A stretch of DNA of 5,478 bases from Dehalococcoidia bacterium (GCA_009692725.1 SHYP01000025.1:1-5478), one strand, 5' to 3'; positions 1-5,328 are shown, counted from the stretch's first letter. Translations and numbers: made by a program. The notes: generated by a model not told the origin, from the letters alone.

Positions 1-123
1 GGTGGAGTAGCCGCGGGGGTCTTCCTCCATCTCGCGGACGTGAGTTTCGGGGCATTCGTTCTCGAGGAACTCGCGGGCGGCGTTGCGCAGGAGCTCCTGG
101 GTTTCCGTGAAGCCGAGGTCCAC
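1..123 (-). CDS. Acyl-CoA dehydrogenase, N-terminal fragment (runs off the left edge)
   Basis: Reading leftward from a GTG codon at 123-121, an open frame of 41 codons continues to the window edge. It begins VDLGFTETQELLRNAAREFL and continues ENECPETHVREMEEDPRGYS. The opening (M-D-x-x-x-T-x-x-Q-x-x-L-R-x-x-x-R-x-F-x-x-x-x-C/V) is the characteristic first helix of acyl-CoA dehydrogenases, FAD-dependent enzymes that oxidise acyl-CoA thioesters to trans-2-enoyl-CoA in beta-oxidation and related catabolism. A G-rich GGGGGGA stretch lies about 4 bases before the GTG and can act as Shine-Dalgarno; no in-frame ATG is available nearby. FAD- and substrate-binding parts lie outside the window, so subfamily and substrate cannot be given. 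A good promoter lies upstream at 245-273. The family call rests on established N-terminal similarity; the start is inferred. Confidence 0.8.
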   Translation of the reverse strand, partial: MDLGFTETQELLRNAAREFLENECPETHVREMEEDPRGYST

Positions 124-244
124 CGTGTCCCCCCATTCCGCATCGAGCCGGGCAGCCCACGAGCGGGGCGGCCACCGGTGTCCGAAGGTGTCTGCGGCCA
201 GGCGCTGCGCAGGTCAGGTGGAAGCGCAGGGCGGGGCCGCGCGG

Positions 245-273
245 ATTATGGTCGCGGCATCGAGCCGCGTCAA
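245..273 (-). promoter_or_regulatory. Sigma-70-type promoter with palindromic spacer, reading toward the acyl-CoA dehydrogenase
   Basis: On the minus strand TTGACG (273-268) is followed by exactly 17 bases and CATAAT (250-245). These are 5 of 6 matches to each consensus hexamer at the ideal spacing. The predicted transcript starts near 238 and reaches the GTG at 123 after a leader of roughly 115 nt. The spacer contains a perfect inverted repeat, CGCGGC-ATCGA-GCCGCG (253-269), which overlaps the edge of the -35 box and is well placed to bind a repressor. The rest of 124-404 shows no convincing gene; it also holds a short GGGG/CCCC hairpin at 311-321. Confidence 0.6.
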
Positions 274-404
274 CCGTGTGCGCGTCAGGGCGATAGCGGG
301 TGCGAAGTACGGGGGTTCCCCTAGGGCGGGCGGGCAGGCCATCGGCATACCCTTGACGCGAGTCGCGCGGCCCCCGAGCGTGCCGCCTCCCGGAGGGCGC
401 AAGG

Positions 405-632
405 ATGCGGTTCGGACAACGATCCCCACAAGACGACACGGCTTTTCGCGATCCGCGTGACACGCACGATCCGCGCGAACAGCGCGATGAGCCGCGCACG
501 CTGCGCTCGCTGATCGCGGGCGTACAGCCAGCGGCTCGCGTCGGCGGGCGCACCGGTGCCGCGCACCGTGCCGTGCAGCTGGAGGCGGTCCCGGAAATCG
601 TCAGCGCGACGGAGCCTGCCGCGGAGGCGTAG
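405..632 (+). CDS. Possible small hypothetical protein, 75 aa, charged N-terminal half
   Basis: I recognise no family. The frame starts with ATG preceded by GGAGG at 391-395, 9 bases upstream, a good Shine-Dalgarno, and ends at TAG 9 bases before the stop of the convergent flavin reductase gene. The first third is dominated by Asp, Arg and Pro (FRDPRDTHDPREQRDEPR) and contains a 9-base direct repeat, CGATCCGCG, at 449-457 and 467-475, in frame with a 6-codon shift. The C-terminal half is Ala/Val-rich with no membrane segment or signal peptide. Third-position G/C is modest in the first 26 codons but rises to the level of the neighbouring genes after that, which favours real coding for at least the latter part. 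It may be a genuine small protein, a decayed gene, or a chance frame. A TTGACG at 353-358 lacks a matching -10 box. Confidence 0.4.
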   Translation: MRFGQRSPQDDTAFRDPRDTHDPREQRDEPRTLRSLIAGVQPAARVGGRTGAAHRAVQLEAVPEIVSATEPAAEA

Positions 633-641
633 CGCCCCGCG

Positions 642-1457
642 TCAGTGCGTGTCGGGCGGCGGTTCGGGCGCGAGCGTGAAGTCCGGCACAACGATGCCGG
701 GCGTGGGCGCCCACAGCGGCAACACGCTGCGCTCGATCGCGTCGACATCGACGACGCGACCCGCAGTCATTTCGCGTGCGAGCTCGTCCATGCGTTCGGC
801 GCGGCGTTCGCGCGCTTCGCGCGTGAGCTCCAGCTCCTCTTCGGCACGATCGGCCAGCACACGCTCGGGCGCTTCGCCGCGTTGCGGCAGGCGCGCTTCG
901 AGCACGCGATCCGGCAACGTGTAGTGGTGATCGCCCAGGAACTGGAGCGGGCGGGTCTCCGCGTCGCCGAGCAGCCAGCGCTCGTCGAACGCCTGCGGAT
1001 CGACCTGCACGGCGACGACGAGCGCGATGCACAGCAGGTGATCGCCGAACGGCAGGATCTCCTGCACCGCGCACTCGATCCACGCGAGGCAGCCTTCGAC
1101 GAGCGGCGCCTCGACGTGCGCGGCGGCGAAGGTGGCGAGCTGTGTGGCTTCGAACTTGTCGACCTCGGCGCCGCTGAGCGAGGCGAGGTACTGCACGTGG
1201 TGCAGCAGCGCGCGGCCCGGCAGGCTGAGCGCGAACTGCTCCGAGTGGCGCACCATCTCGGCGGTGTGGCGTGACTGCTCGATCGCGACGGCGACGAGCG
1301 GCGGGCGCGCGGAGATCGGCATGTGCCAGGCGAGCGGCATGACGTTGTCGCGGCCGCGGTCGTGCGTGGTGAGCAGCGCGACGGGTCCGCCCAGCAGCAG
1401 CCGGGCGGCCGCCGTGACGGGGCGGCGCTGCAGGTGGGCCGGCGCGAGATCGAGCAT
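642..1457 (-). CDS. Flavin reductase-like (FMN-binding split barrel) protein with charged C-terminal extension
   Basis: This 271-residue protein begins MLDLAPAHLQRRPVTAAARL. Residues about 8-190 read as a flavin reductase-like domain: the PVALLTTHDRGRDNVMPLAW segment (25-44) matches the first strands of the split barrel, where these proteins expose variable substrates to a bound flavin; ARPPLVAVAIEQSRHTAEMV (50-69) and the FALSLP strand (75-80) follow, then a strand pair near 122-152 and a typical FLGDHHYTLP end (173-182). Such proteins bind FMN and typically reduce flavin with NAD(P)H or act in flavin-dependent oxidoreduction; they are cytosolic. Residues 190-271 form an extra tail: a highly charged predicted helix or coiled coil (196-230, Glu/Arg-rich), then a Pro-rich end. 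The start is ATG at 1457, because the upstream in-frame extension is low in complexity and a -10 box lies just six bases before this ATG. The exact reaction cannot be assigned. Confidence 0.8.
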   Translation of the reverse strand: MLDLAPAHLQRRPVTAAARLLLGGPVALLTTHDRGRDNVMPLAWHMPISARPPLVAVAIEQSRHTAEMVRHSEQFALSLPGRALLHHVQYLASLSGAEVDKFEATQLATFAAAHVEAPLVEGCLAWIECAVQEILPFGDHLLCIALVVAVQVDPQAFDERWLLGDAETRPLQFLGDHHYTLPDRVLEARLPQRGEAPERVLADRAEEELELTREARERRAERMDELAREMTAGRVVDVDAIERSVLPLWAPTPGIVVPDFTLAPEPPPDTH

Positions 1458-1463
1458 GCATCG

Positions 1464-1469
1464 AGTATA
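1464..1469 (-). promoter_or_regulatory. -10 box (TATACT) of the flavin reductase gene, predicted leaderless
   Basis: TATACT on the minus strand ends six bases before the ATG at 1457. With standard spacing, transcription would begin at the A of the ATG itself, giving a leaderless mRNA. No Shine-Dalgarno is visible in front of the ATG, which fits. No recognisable -35 hexamer is found 16-18 bases upstream. The same hexamer occurs upstream of the sigma factor gene at 5056-5061. Confidence 0.45.
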
Positions 1470-1517
1470 AGCGTTGCGCCCGCGCACCCGGCGGCGCGGC
1501 AGCGTGGCCGGAGCGGC

Positions 1518-1523
1518 TACAAT
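1518..1523 (+). promoter_or_regulatory. -10 box (TACAAT) for the S8 protease gene
   Basis: TACAAT stands out in GC-rich DNA and matches 5 of 6 positions of TATAAT. It faces the protease gene, predicting a start near 1530 and a leader of about 60 nt. The -35 position (about 1495-1500, CGCGGC) is not recognisable. Together with the minus-strand TATACT about 50 bp away, it makes 1458-1591 a back-to-back divergent promoter region. Confidence 0.45.
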
Positions 1524-1591
1524 CGTGCGGCCCGTCGGTCTGGGCGGGCTTCCGGGTCTCGGCACCGTTGGAACGACGACAGAGGGCTGGC

Positions 1592-3244
1592 TTGCGCCGC
1601 GCCGTCTTCATCTGCTTGGTGTTGTTGGCGGTTGGCTGGGGCGCGTACCCGGGCGGGCAGCGCGCGCCGCTCGCATCCCGGCAGGCGGCGGTGGAGCTGG
1701 CGGTCGCCGCGCCGGCGCCCGAGCGCCCGCCGTCGTTGCCGGAGCAGAGCAGCTCGATCGCGGCGCTGGACGTGATCGGCGCGGACCGCTGGCGGGCGGC
1801 GGGCTTCACGGGGCGCGGCGTGCGCGTGGCGATCGTCGACACCGGCTTCGCGGGGTACACCGCGCAGCTGGGCGTGACGCTGCCGCCGCGCGTCGTTGCG
1901 CGTTCCTTCCGCGCCGACGGGCGCGTCGATGGCGTGAGCGCGCACGGGACGTTCGCCGCGCGGATCGTCAGCGCGATCGCGCCGGGCGCGGAGCTGCAGC
2001 TGCTGAGCTTCAGCACGGTGGCGGAGCTCGCGCAGGTGGCGGAGTACCTCGCGGCGGAGCGCATCGACGTCGTGTCGTTCTCGCTCGGGTTCGTGCACAA
2101 CGGGCCGGGGGACGGGACAGGGCCGCTGAACGCGGTGGTGTCGCGGGCGCTGGACGGCGGCGCGGTGTGGGCCGTGGCGGCGGGCAACTGGGCGCAACAG
2201 CACTGGGTGGGGCCGTACCGCGACCGCGACGGCGACGGCGTGCACGAATTCGCGAACGGCGTGGAAGAGAACGGGCGGCTGTACCGGGCGGGCGACCTGA
2301 TCACGGTGTCGCTGCGCTGGGACGAGCCGTTCGGGGCGGCGTGCAGCGACTTCGACATCGAGCTGTTCGGCCCGGACGGCGGGCTGGTGCGCGCCTCGCG
2401 GCAGACGCAGCAGTGCCAGGACGACCCCGTCGAGGGGCTGCAGGTGCTGGCGACGCGGGACGGTCGCCACAGCATGCGGGTGATCGAGGCGGCGGCTGCG
2501 GCGACTGCGCCAGGTGGCGCAGCGGCGCGGCGCCTCGAGCTGCTGATGCTCGGCTCGCCCGATCGTGGCGAGAGCCTGGAGATCGCGGTGCCGACGGGGT
2601 CGCTGGCGGAGCCGGCGGATCACGCCGGCGTGGTGACCGTGGGCGCGATCGGTGTGACCGGGACCAGCGGGGCGCCTGCCGTCGCGCGCTTCTCGTCGCG
2701 CGGGCCGGCCACGGACGGGCGCATGAAGCCGGACCTGGTCGCGCCGACAGGGCGCTTCGTGCCGGGCGGTGAGGCGACGTTCTCCGGTACGTCGGCGGCG
2801 GCGCCGCACGTCGCGGGGATGCTGACGCTGTTGCGCGAGGCGTTGCCGGCCGCGTCAGCCGCCGAGCTGACGCGGCAGCTGCGCGCGCGGGCGCTCGACC
2901 TGGCGCCGCCGGGTGTCGACACCAATTCGGGGGCGGGGCTCGCGCAGCTCGGGTCGCTCGAGGGGTTGGGGCCGCTGCTGCCGCCGGGCGCGGGTGCGGC
3001 GGTGCTCACCGGGCCGCTGCCGGAGGGCGAGGGCCTCACGGCGATGCGCTATCGCGGGCCGGGCGGCTATCCGCTGCGCTTCGTGCACCTGTTGCCGCTG
3101 GGCCGGCGGGTGGTGGCGGTGTATCGGCTGGAGCTGCTGGCGGCACGCTTCGATCGCTACATCGTGGGCGCGCCGGCGTTCGTGCAGACGTTCGACGCGC
3201 TGCGCGACGGGGACCTGCTGTTCGTGGTGGTGGCTGCGCCGTAG
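1592..3244 (+). CDS. Secreted subtilisin-family (S8) serine protease with intact catalytic residues
   Basis: This 550-residue protein is an exported serine endopeptidase. Numbered from the TTG at 1592, residues 1-20 (RRAVFICLVLLAVGWGAY) form a signal peptide or anchor, followed by a short Ala/Pro-rich linker. The S8 fold shows Asp83 (VAIVDTGF), His118 (SAHGTFAA), oxyanion Asn199 (AVAAGN) and Ser401 (FSGTSAAAPHVAGM), so it should be active. FSSRGP (about 367-372) and KPDLVAPTG (379-387) are conserved family motifs. Between Asn199 and the final catalytic block lies an insert of about 130 residues: a D-x-D-x-D-G-x-x-E calcium-type loop (Asp211, Asp213, Asp215, Glu219) and a beta-rich stretch with LRWDEPFGAACSDFDIELFG resembling pre-peptidase C-type sandwich domains. 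A C-terminal part of about 100 residues after 450 is unrecognised. I prefer TTG 1592, because AGAGG at 1581-1585 sits 6 bases before it and the signal peptide then starts at M-R-R; TTG 1568 would add 8 residues but has no clear ribosome site. Substrate unknown. Confidence 0.88.
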   Translation: MRRAVFICLVLLAVGWGAYPGGQRAPLASRQAAVELAVAAPAPERPPSLPEQSSSIAALDVIGADRWRAAGFTGRGVRVAIVDTGFAGYTAQLGVTLPPRVVARSFRADGRVDGVSAHGTFAARIVSAIAPGAELQLLSFSTVAELAQVAEYLAAERIDVVSFSLGFVHNGPGDGTGPLNAVVSRALDGGAVWAVAAGNWAQQHWVGPYRDRDGDGVHEFANGVEENGRLYRAGDLITVSLRWDEPFGAACSDFDIELFGPDGGLVRASRQTQQCQDDPVEGLQVLATRDGRHSMRVIEAAAAATAPGGAAARRLELLMLGSPDRGESLEIAVPTGSLAEPADHAGVVTVGAIGVTGTSGAPAVARFSSRGPATDGRMKPDLVAPTGRFVPGGEATFSGTSAAAPHVAGMLTLLREALPAASAAELTRQLRARALDLAPPGVDTNSGAGLAQLGSLEGLGPLLPPGAGAAVLTGPLPEGEGLTAMRYRGPGGYPLRFVHLLPLGRRVVAVYRLELLAARFDRYIVGAPAFVQTFDALRDGDLLFVVVAAP

Positions 3245-3300
3245 CTCGCCCTGCGGCGCTGGGAACCGAGACGGCGCGGTGCGGGCACCCGGCGCTACGG
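3239..3300. terminator. Inverted repeat spanning the convergent gene junction, possible bidirectional terminator
   Basis: CCGTAGC (3239-3245) and GCTACGG (3294-3300) are a perfect 7-bp inverted repeat. Each arm carries the TAG stop codon of one of the two convergent genes (protease on plus, membrane protein on minus). The 48 bases between can pair further in an imperfect way (GCCC near 3248 with GGGC near 3284). There is no T-tract, so intrinsic termination would be atypical; the arrangement could simply slow polymerases converging from both sides. Confidence 0.35.
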
Positions 3301-4326
3301 TTGCGTGGAGGCGTTGTCCGGGTCGGGGGTCGTAGCCGGCGTGGTGGTTGGGGCAGGCGTCGGGATCGGCGCGGCCGAGGGGGCTGGCATCGCGGTGGGG
3401 GTGGCGGTCGGGCGCGGGGTCGGCGTGCTCGTGGGGGTGGCGGTCGGTGTGGGCGCGGGCGTCGCCGTGGCGACGGCGGTCGCGGCCGGCTCAGCGCCGA
3501 GGAAGCGCGCGGCGGCGACGTGGCCGTCCTGCGCGGCCTGCTGCGCGGAGGCGAGCGCGGCCTCGCTGCCGGCGGCGGCCTGGACGGTGCCGAGCACGGC
3601 GCGGCCGACGGTGACGGCATGGTGGTAGCTGGCGATGGCTTCCTTGTTGACCGTCTGCGGGGCGGTTTCGATGCGGTTGGCGACGGCGGCGGTGCTTTCG
3701 GTGACGGTGCGCAGCAGGACGGCGTCGATGGTTTCGCCGCGGGCGGTGCGCTGCGCGATCTCGTCGAGGGCGACGCGCATGCGCAGCAGGTCGTCTTCGG
3801 CGGTGATGCTGGTGCGGTTGACGGCGACGAGGCGGGCGCGCGCGTCGGCGGCGGGGGAGCGGCCGGGGCCGCCGAGGCCGAGGCCGAGGATGATGGCGAC
3901 GGCGGCGGCGGCGGCGGCGAGGGGGGCGGCGATGCGCAGCTCGCGCCAGCGCCAGCGCGCGGGGCGCAGTACGTCGCCGCGGGGCTCGTGCTGCGGCGCT
4001 GCGGCGGGATGCTCGAGCGAGTGGAGGACGTAGGCGCGGGAGCGGGCGCGGTAGGAGCGGTAGGCGCGGGAGTCGGTGGGGTCGGGGAGGCCGTTGCGGA
4101 CCAGGCTGGCGGTGCGGATGAGGGCGGCGAGCTCGGGGTCTTCGCGGGGGTCGATGTGGGGGTCGGCGCCGGTCTCGAGGGCGGCGAGGGCTGCGGCGAG
4201 GCGTTCGGCCTCGGCAGCTTCCTGGCGCGCGGAGCCCTCACCCTCCGGCCCCCTCTCCCCGGGACGGGGCGAGGGGGAGCCGGAGCGGGCTTCGTCGCGC
4301 GGGTCCGTGGGGTGGCGGTCGGTCAT
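3295..4326 (-). CDS. Single-pass membrane protein partnered with the ECF sigma factor (DUF5667-like, Pro/Thr-rich tail)
   Basis: This 343-residue protein starts with ATG at 4326, which overlaps the sigma factor stop as ATGA, with GAGGA five bases upstream. Layout: a cytoplasmic part (1-130) with a low-complexity stretch (14-34), then a helical Ala/Glu-rich region (35-110); one membrane helix (about 132-152, IAAPLAAAAAAVAIILGLGL) preceded by Arg/Trp residues that suggest N-in topology; an outer helical domain (about 160-275) resembling DUF5667; and a Pro/Thr/Ala tail (282-343, PTPTATPTSTPTPR) typical of wall-spanning or exposed linkers. DUF5667 proteins commonly follow ECF sigma genes in Actinobacteria and Chloroflexota. 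By position and topology this one should modulate the sigma factor, with the inner part contacting sigma and the outer domain sensing. No zinc-binding anti-sigma motif (HxxxCxxC) is present. The family call is moderate; the anti-sigma role is inference. Confidence 0.72.
   Translation of the reverse strand: MTDRHPTDPRDEARSGSPSPRPGERGPEGEGSARQEAAEAERLAAALAALETGADPHIDPREDPELAALIRTASLVRNGLPDPTDSRAYRSYRARSRAYVLHSLEHPAAAPQHEPRGDVLRPARWRWRELRIAAPLAAAAAAVAIILGLGLGGPGRSPAADARARLVAVNRTSITAEDDLLRMRVALDEIAQRTARGETIDAVLLRTVTESTAAVANRIETAPQTVNKEAIASYHHAVTVGRAVLGTVQAAAGSEAALASAQQAAQDGHVAAARFLGAEPAATAVATATPAPTPTATPTSTPTPRPTATPTAMPAPSAAPIPTPAPTTTPATTPDPDNASTQP
3395..3447. repeat. 17-bp direct repeat encoding the Pro/Thr tail
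   Basis: GTGGGGGTGGCGGTCGG occurs identically at 3395-3411 and 3431-3447, 36 bp apart. This is exactly 12 codons in the minus-strand membrane protein gene, producing the PTATPT pair at residues 294-299 and 306-311. The perfect identity suggests a fairly recent in-frame duplication or slippage event in the exposed tail. Confidence 0.65.
4235..4285. repeat. Palindromic interspersed-type repeat inside the membrane protein gene
   Basis: The core folds into an 18-bp hairpin: CTCCGG (4243-4248) pairs with CCGGAG (4280-4285), CCCCCTC (4249-4255) with GAGGGGG (4271-4277), and CCCCG (4257-4261) with CGGGG (4265-4269). There is one mismatch (T4256/C4270), a two-base bulge and a GGA loop. Repeats of this look (CCCTCACCC..CCCCTCTCCCCGGGA..GAGGGG) are familiar as dispersed intergenic palindromes in many bacterial genomes and read as PSPRPGERGPEGEG when inside genes, as here (residues about 17-31). 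It begins 41 bases after the start codon. The hairpin is seen directly; membership in a dispersed family is recalled, not tested. Confidence 0.65.
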
Positions 4327-5030
4327 CGGGTCCTCGTGGTGGGGGGCTGCTCGATTAGCTCGGCTCGCTCGGCCGGCGGGTTGATTGTGTGATTGTTGGT
4401 GGCGTCGTTTTCGCCGCTGTGGCCGTTGAGCATGAGCTTGAGCTTCTGGACGCCTTTGTGCTGGAGCACTTTGACGTTGGTGAGCTGTTTGCCCAGGATC
4501 TCGGCGGTTTCCGCGATGCTGAGGCCGGAGGCGAAGCGAAGGAGGATGACCTCGCGCTGGGCGTCCGGGAGCAGGCGGACGGCGGCGAACACCTCCTCGA
4601 TGGTGAGCCGCTGGACGGCGAGCTCTGCGGGGCCGCGGGCGCCGTCGCTGAGGGTGCCGACGAGCTGCTCCGATAGTTCGCTCACCGGCCCGCGCGTGGC
4701 GGCGCGGCGGTGGAACGAGACGACGTGGTTGTGGGCGATGCGGAAGAGCCAGGCCCCGAAGGGCACTCGTTCTCCTGCTCCGACGGGTTGCCACTGGAAC
4801 CCGTCGATCGCCCCGAGGACTTTGAGGAAGATCTCTTCCGCGAGGTCCTCTGCGTCGGTCTCGTTGCCTACGCGGCTGAGGCAGTAGCGATACAGCCTCG
4901 GCAGGTAGGCGTCGTAGAGGAGGCCGAGCGCCTCCTGTTCGCCCTGCCGGGCGCGGTCCACGAGGGCACGCTCCGCGGCGGGGTCGAGACCGAACTGGGC
5001 AGGAGGTTGTTGCGGTGCGGTCTCCGGCAA
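4323..5030 (-). CDS. ECF-type RNA polymerase sigma-70 family factor
   Basis: This 235-residue protein directs RNA polymerase to specific promoters. Region 2 spans about 24-110: RARQGEQEALGLLYDAYLPR, then the core-binding DAEDLAEEIFLKVLGAIDGF (59-78) and FGAWLFRIAHNHVVSFHRR (91-109) for -10 recognition and melting. Region 4 spans about 143-201: LPDAQREVILLRFASGLSIA, then the helix-turn-helix ETAEILGKQLTNVKVLQHKG (174-193). There is no region 1 or 3, which is typical of group IV (ECF) factors; the length is above the usual 160-200 because of a 15-residue N-terminal tail, a region 2-4 linker and a 34-residue polar C-terminal tail. The start is TTG at 5030, with GGAG six bases upstream and no better ATG. 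The stop overlaps the start of the membrane protein gene (ATGA), implying coupled translation and joint function. Candidate promoters lie at 5056-5094. The ECF subgroup cannot be assigned by eye. Confidence 0.93.
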   Translation of the reverse strand: MPETAPQQPPAQFGLDPAAERALVDRARQGEQEALGLLYDAYLPRLYRYCLSRVGNETDAEDLAEEIFLKVLGAIDGFQWQPVGAGERVPFGAWLFRIAHNHVVSFHRRAATRGPVSELSEQLVGTLSDGARGPAELAVQRLTIEEVFAAVRLLPDAQREVILLRFASGLSIAETAEILGKQLTNVKVLQHKGVQKLKLMLNGHSGENDATNNHTINPPAERAELIEQPPTTRTR

Positions 5031-5055
5031 CGGCGGCTCCGGTGCGTGCCTTGCG

Positions 5056-5061
5056 AGTATA
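5056..5061 (-). promoter_or_regulatory. -10 box (TATACT) upstream of the sigma factor gene
   Basis: TATACT on the minus strand predicts a transcript starting near 5049, giving a leader of about 19 nt that contains the GGAG ribosome site and ends at the TTG start at 5030. The spacing suits a housekeeping promoter, although no good -35 hexamer lies at 16-18 bases (GCGAGC at the 17-base position). Confidence 0.45.
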
Positions 5062-5068
5062 GACGCCG

Positions 5069-5094
5069 GACGCCGAGCGCTCGCCGCTTGTTCC
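5069..5094 (-). promoter_or_regulatory. Candidate ECF-type promoter, GGAACA-N16-CGTC, reading into the sigma factor gene
   Basis: On the minus strand GGAACA (5094-5089) is followed by 16 bases and CGTC (5072-5069). GGAAC-like -35 elements with a CGTC-like -10 at about 16 bases are the standard form of many ECF sigma promoters, so the factor may activate its own operon. CGTC is frequent in such GC-rich DNA (another copy lies at 5065-5062), so the match could be chance. Confidence 0.4.
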
Positions 5095-5111
5095 CCGCAG
5101 GGCTCGTTCCC
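5086..5111. repeat. Near-perfect 10-bp direct repeat containing GGGAAC
   Basis: GCTTGTTCCC (5086-5095) and GCTCGTTCCC (5102-5111) match at 9 of 10 positions and are 16 bp apart. On the minus strand both present GGGAAC followed by RAGC. One copy is the -35 of the candidate ECF promoter; the other overlaps the hairpin at 5101-5116. They could be tandem binding sites for an activator, or one promoter element plus a decoy. Confidence 0.5.
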
Positions 5112-5116
5112 GAGCC
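5101..5116. other. Perfect 6-bp hairpin GGCTCG-TTCC-CGAGCC
   Basis: The arms are perfectly complementary with a four-base loop. Read on the minus strand the loop is GGAA, a stable GNRA tetraloop. It lies about 70 bp upstream of the sigma factor start and could be an operator half-site pair or the end of a transcript; no T-tract follows on either strand. Confidence 0.4.
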
Positions 5117-5160
5117 ATGCCTACCACCTGCATTCCAGACAACACATAAACGGCCACGAG

Positions 5161-5219
5161 GGTTAACGGGCAGATGGCACGGGTGATAGGGGTGACGTGC
5201 TGGCGGCGTAGCGTTAACC
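5161..5219. promoter_or_regulatory. Pair of GTTAAC palindromes forming an inverted repeat
   Basis: GGTTAAC (5161-5167) and GTTAACC (5213-5219) form a 7-bp inverted repeat whose GTTAAC cores are 51 bp apart, close to five helical turns. AT-containing six-base palindromes are rare in this sequence. The placement midway between the two divergent genes suggests cooperative operator sites, but no known regulator can be named. Confidence 0.35.
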
Positions 5220-5260
5220 ATGAGCGGGCCGGCGTCGTTTCTCCCTCTGTGCACAGGAGG

Positions 5261-5282
5261 AGTGCGCCCGGCAGGGCGTGCT
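5261..5282 (+). other. 9-bp hairpin with GGCA loop in the probable leader
   Basis: Bases 5261-5269 (AGTGCGCCC) pair with 5274-5282 (GGGCGTGCT), allowing two G-U pairs, around the tetraloop GGCA. The G-U pairs are consistent with selection as RNA, specifically on the plus strand. A weaker hairpin just upstream pairs CTCC (5241-5244) and CTG (5247-5249) with CAG (5254-5256) and GGAG (5259-5262), which would compete for its outer bases. Confidence 0.5.
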
Positions 5283-5328
5283 GGCTTTCGGTGCGCGCTA
5301 GGGCAAGGTAGCCGGTGGACGAAGCGTT

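Noticed and set aside
353..358. TTGACG as -35 box for the small gene at 405
   Set aside because: No -10-like hexamer at 16-18 bases downstream; the sequence there is CGAGCG.
321..566. Minus-strand 81-codon frame opposite the small gene
   Set aside because: No Shine-Dalgarno, Arg/Ala-rich translation, and it is antisense to the better-supported plus frame.
626..636. GGCG-TAG-CGCC hairpin at the end of the small gene as terminator
   Set aside because: Only four base pairs, no T-tract, expected often by chance at this base composition.
601..2475. Very long open frame on the minus strand across the flavin reductase and protease genes
   Set aside because: It overlaps two well-supported genes, has Arg/Pro/Ala-rich low-complexity translation with no domain, and is the expected shadow in GC-rich coding DNA.
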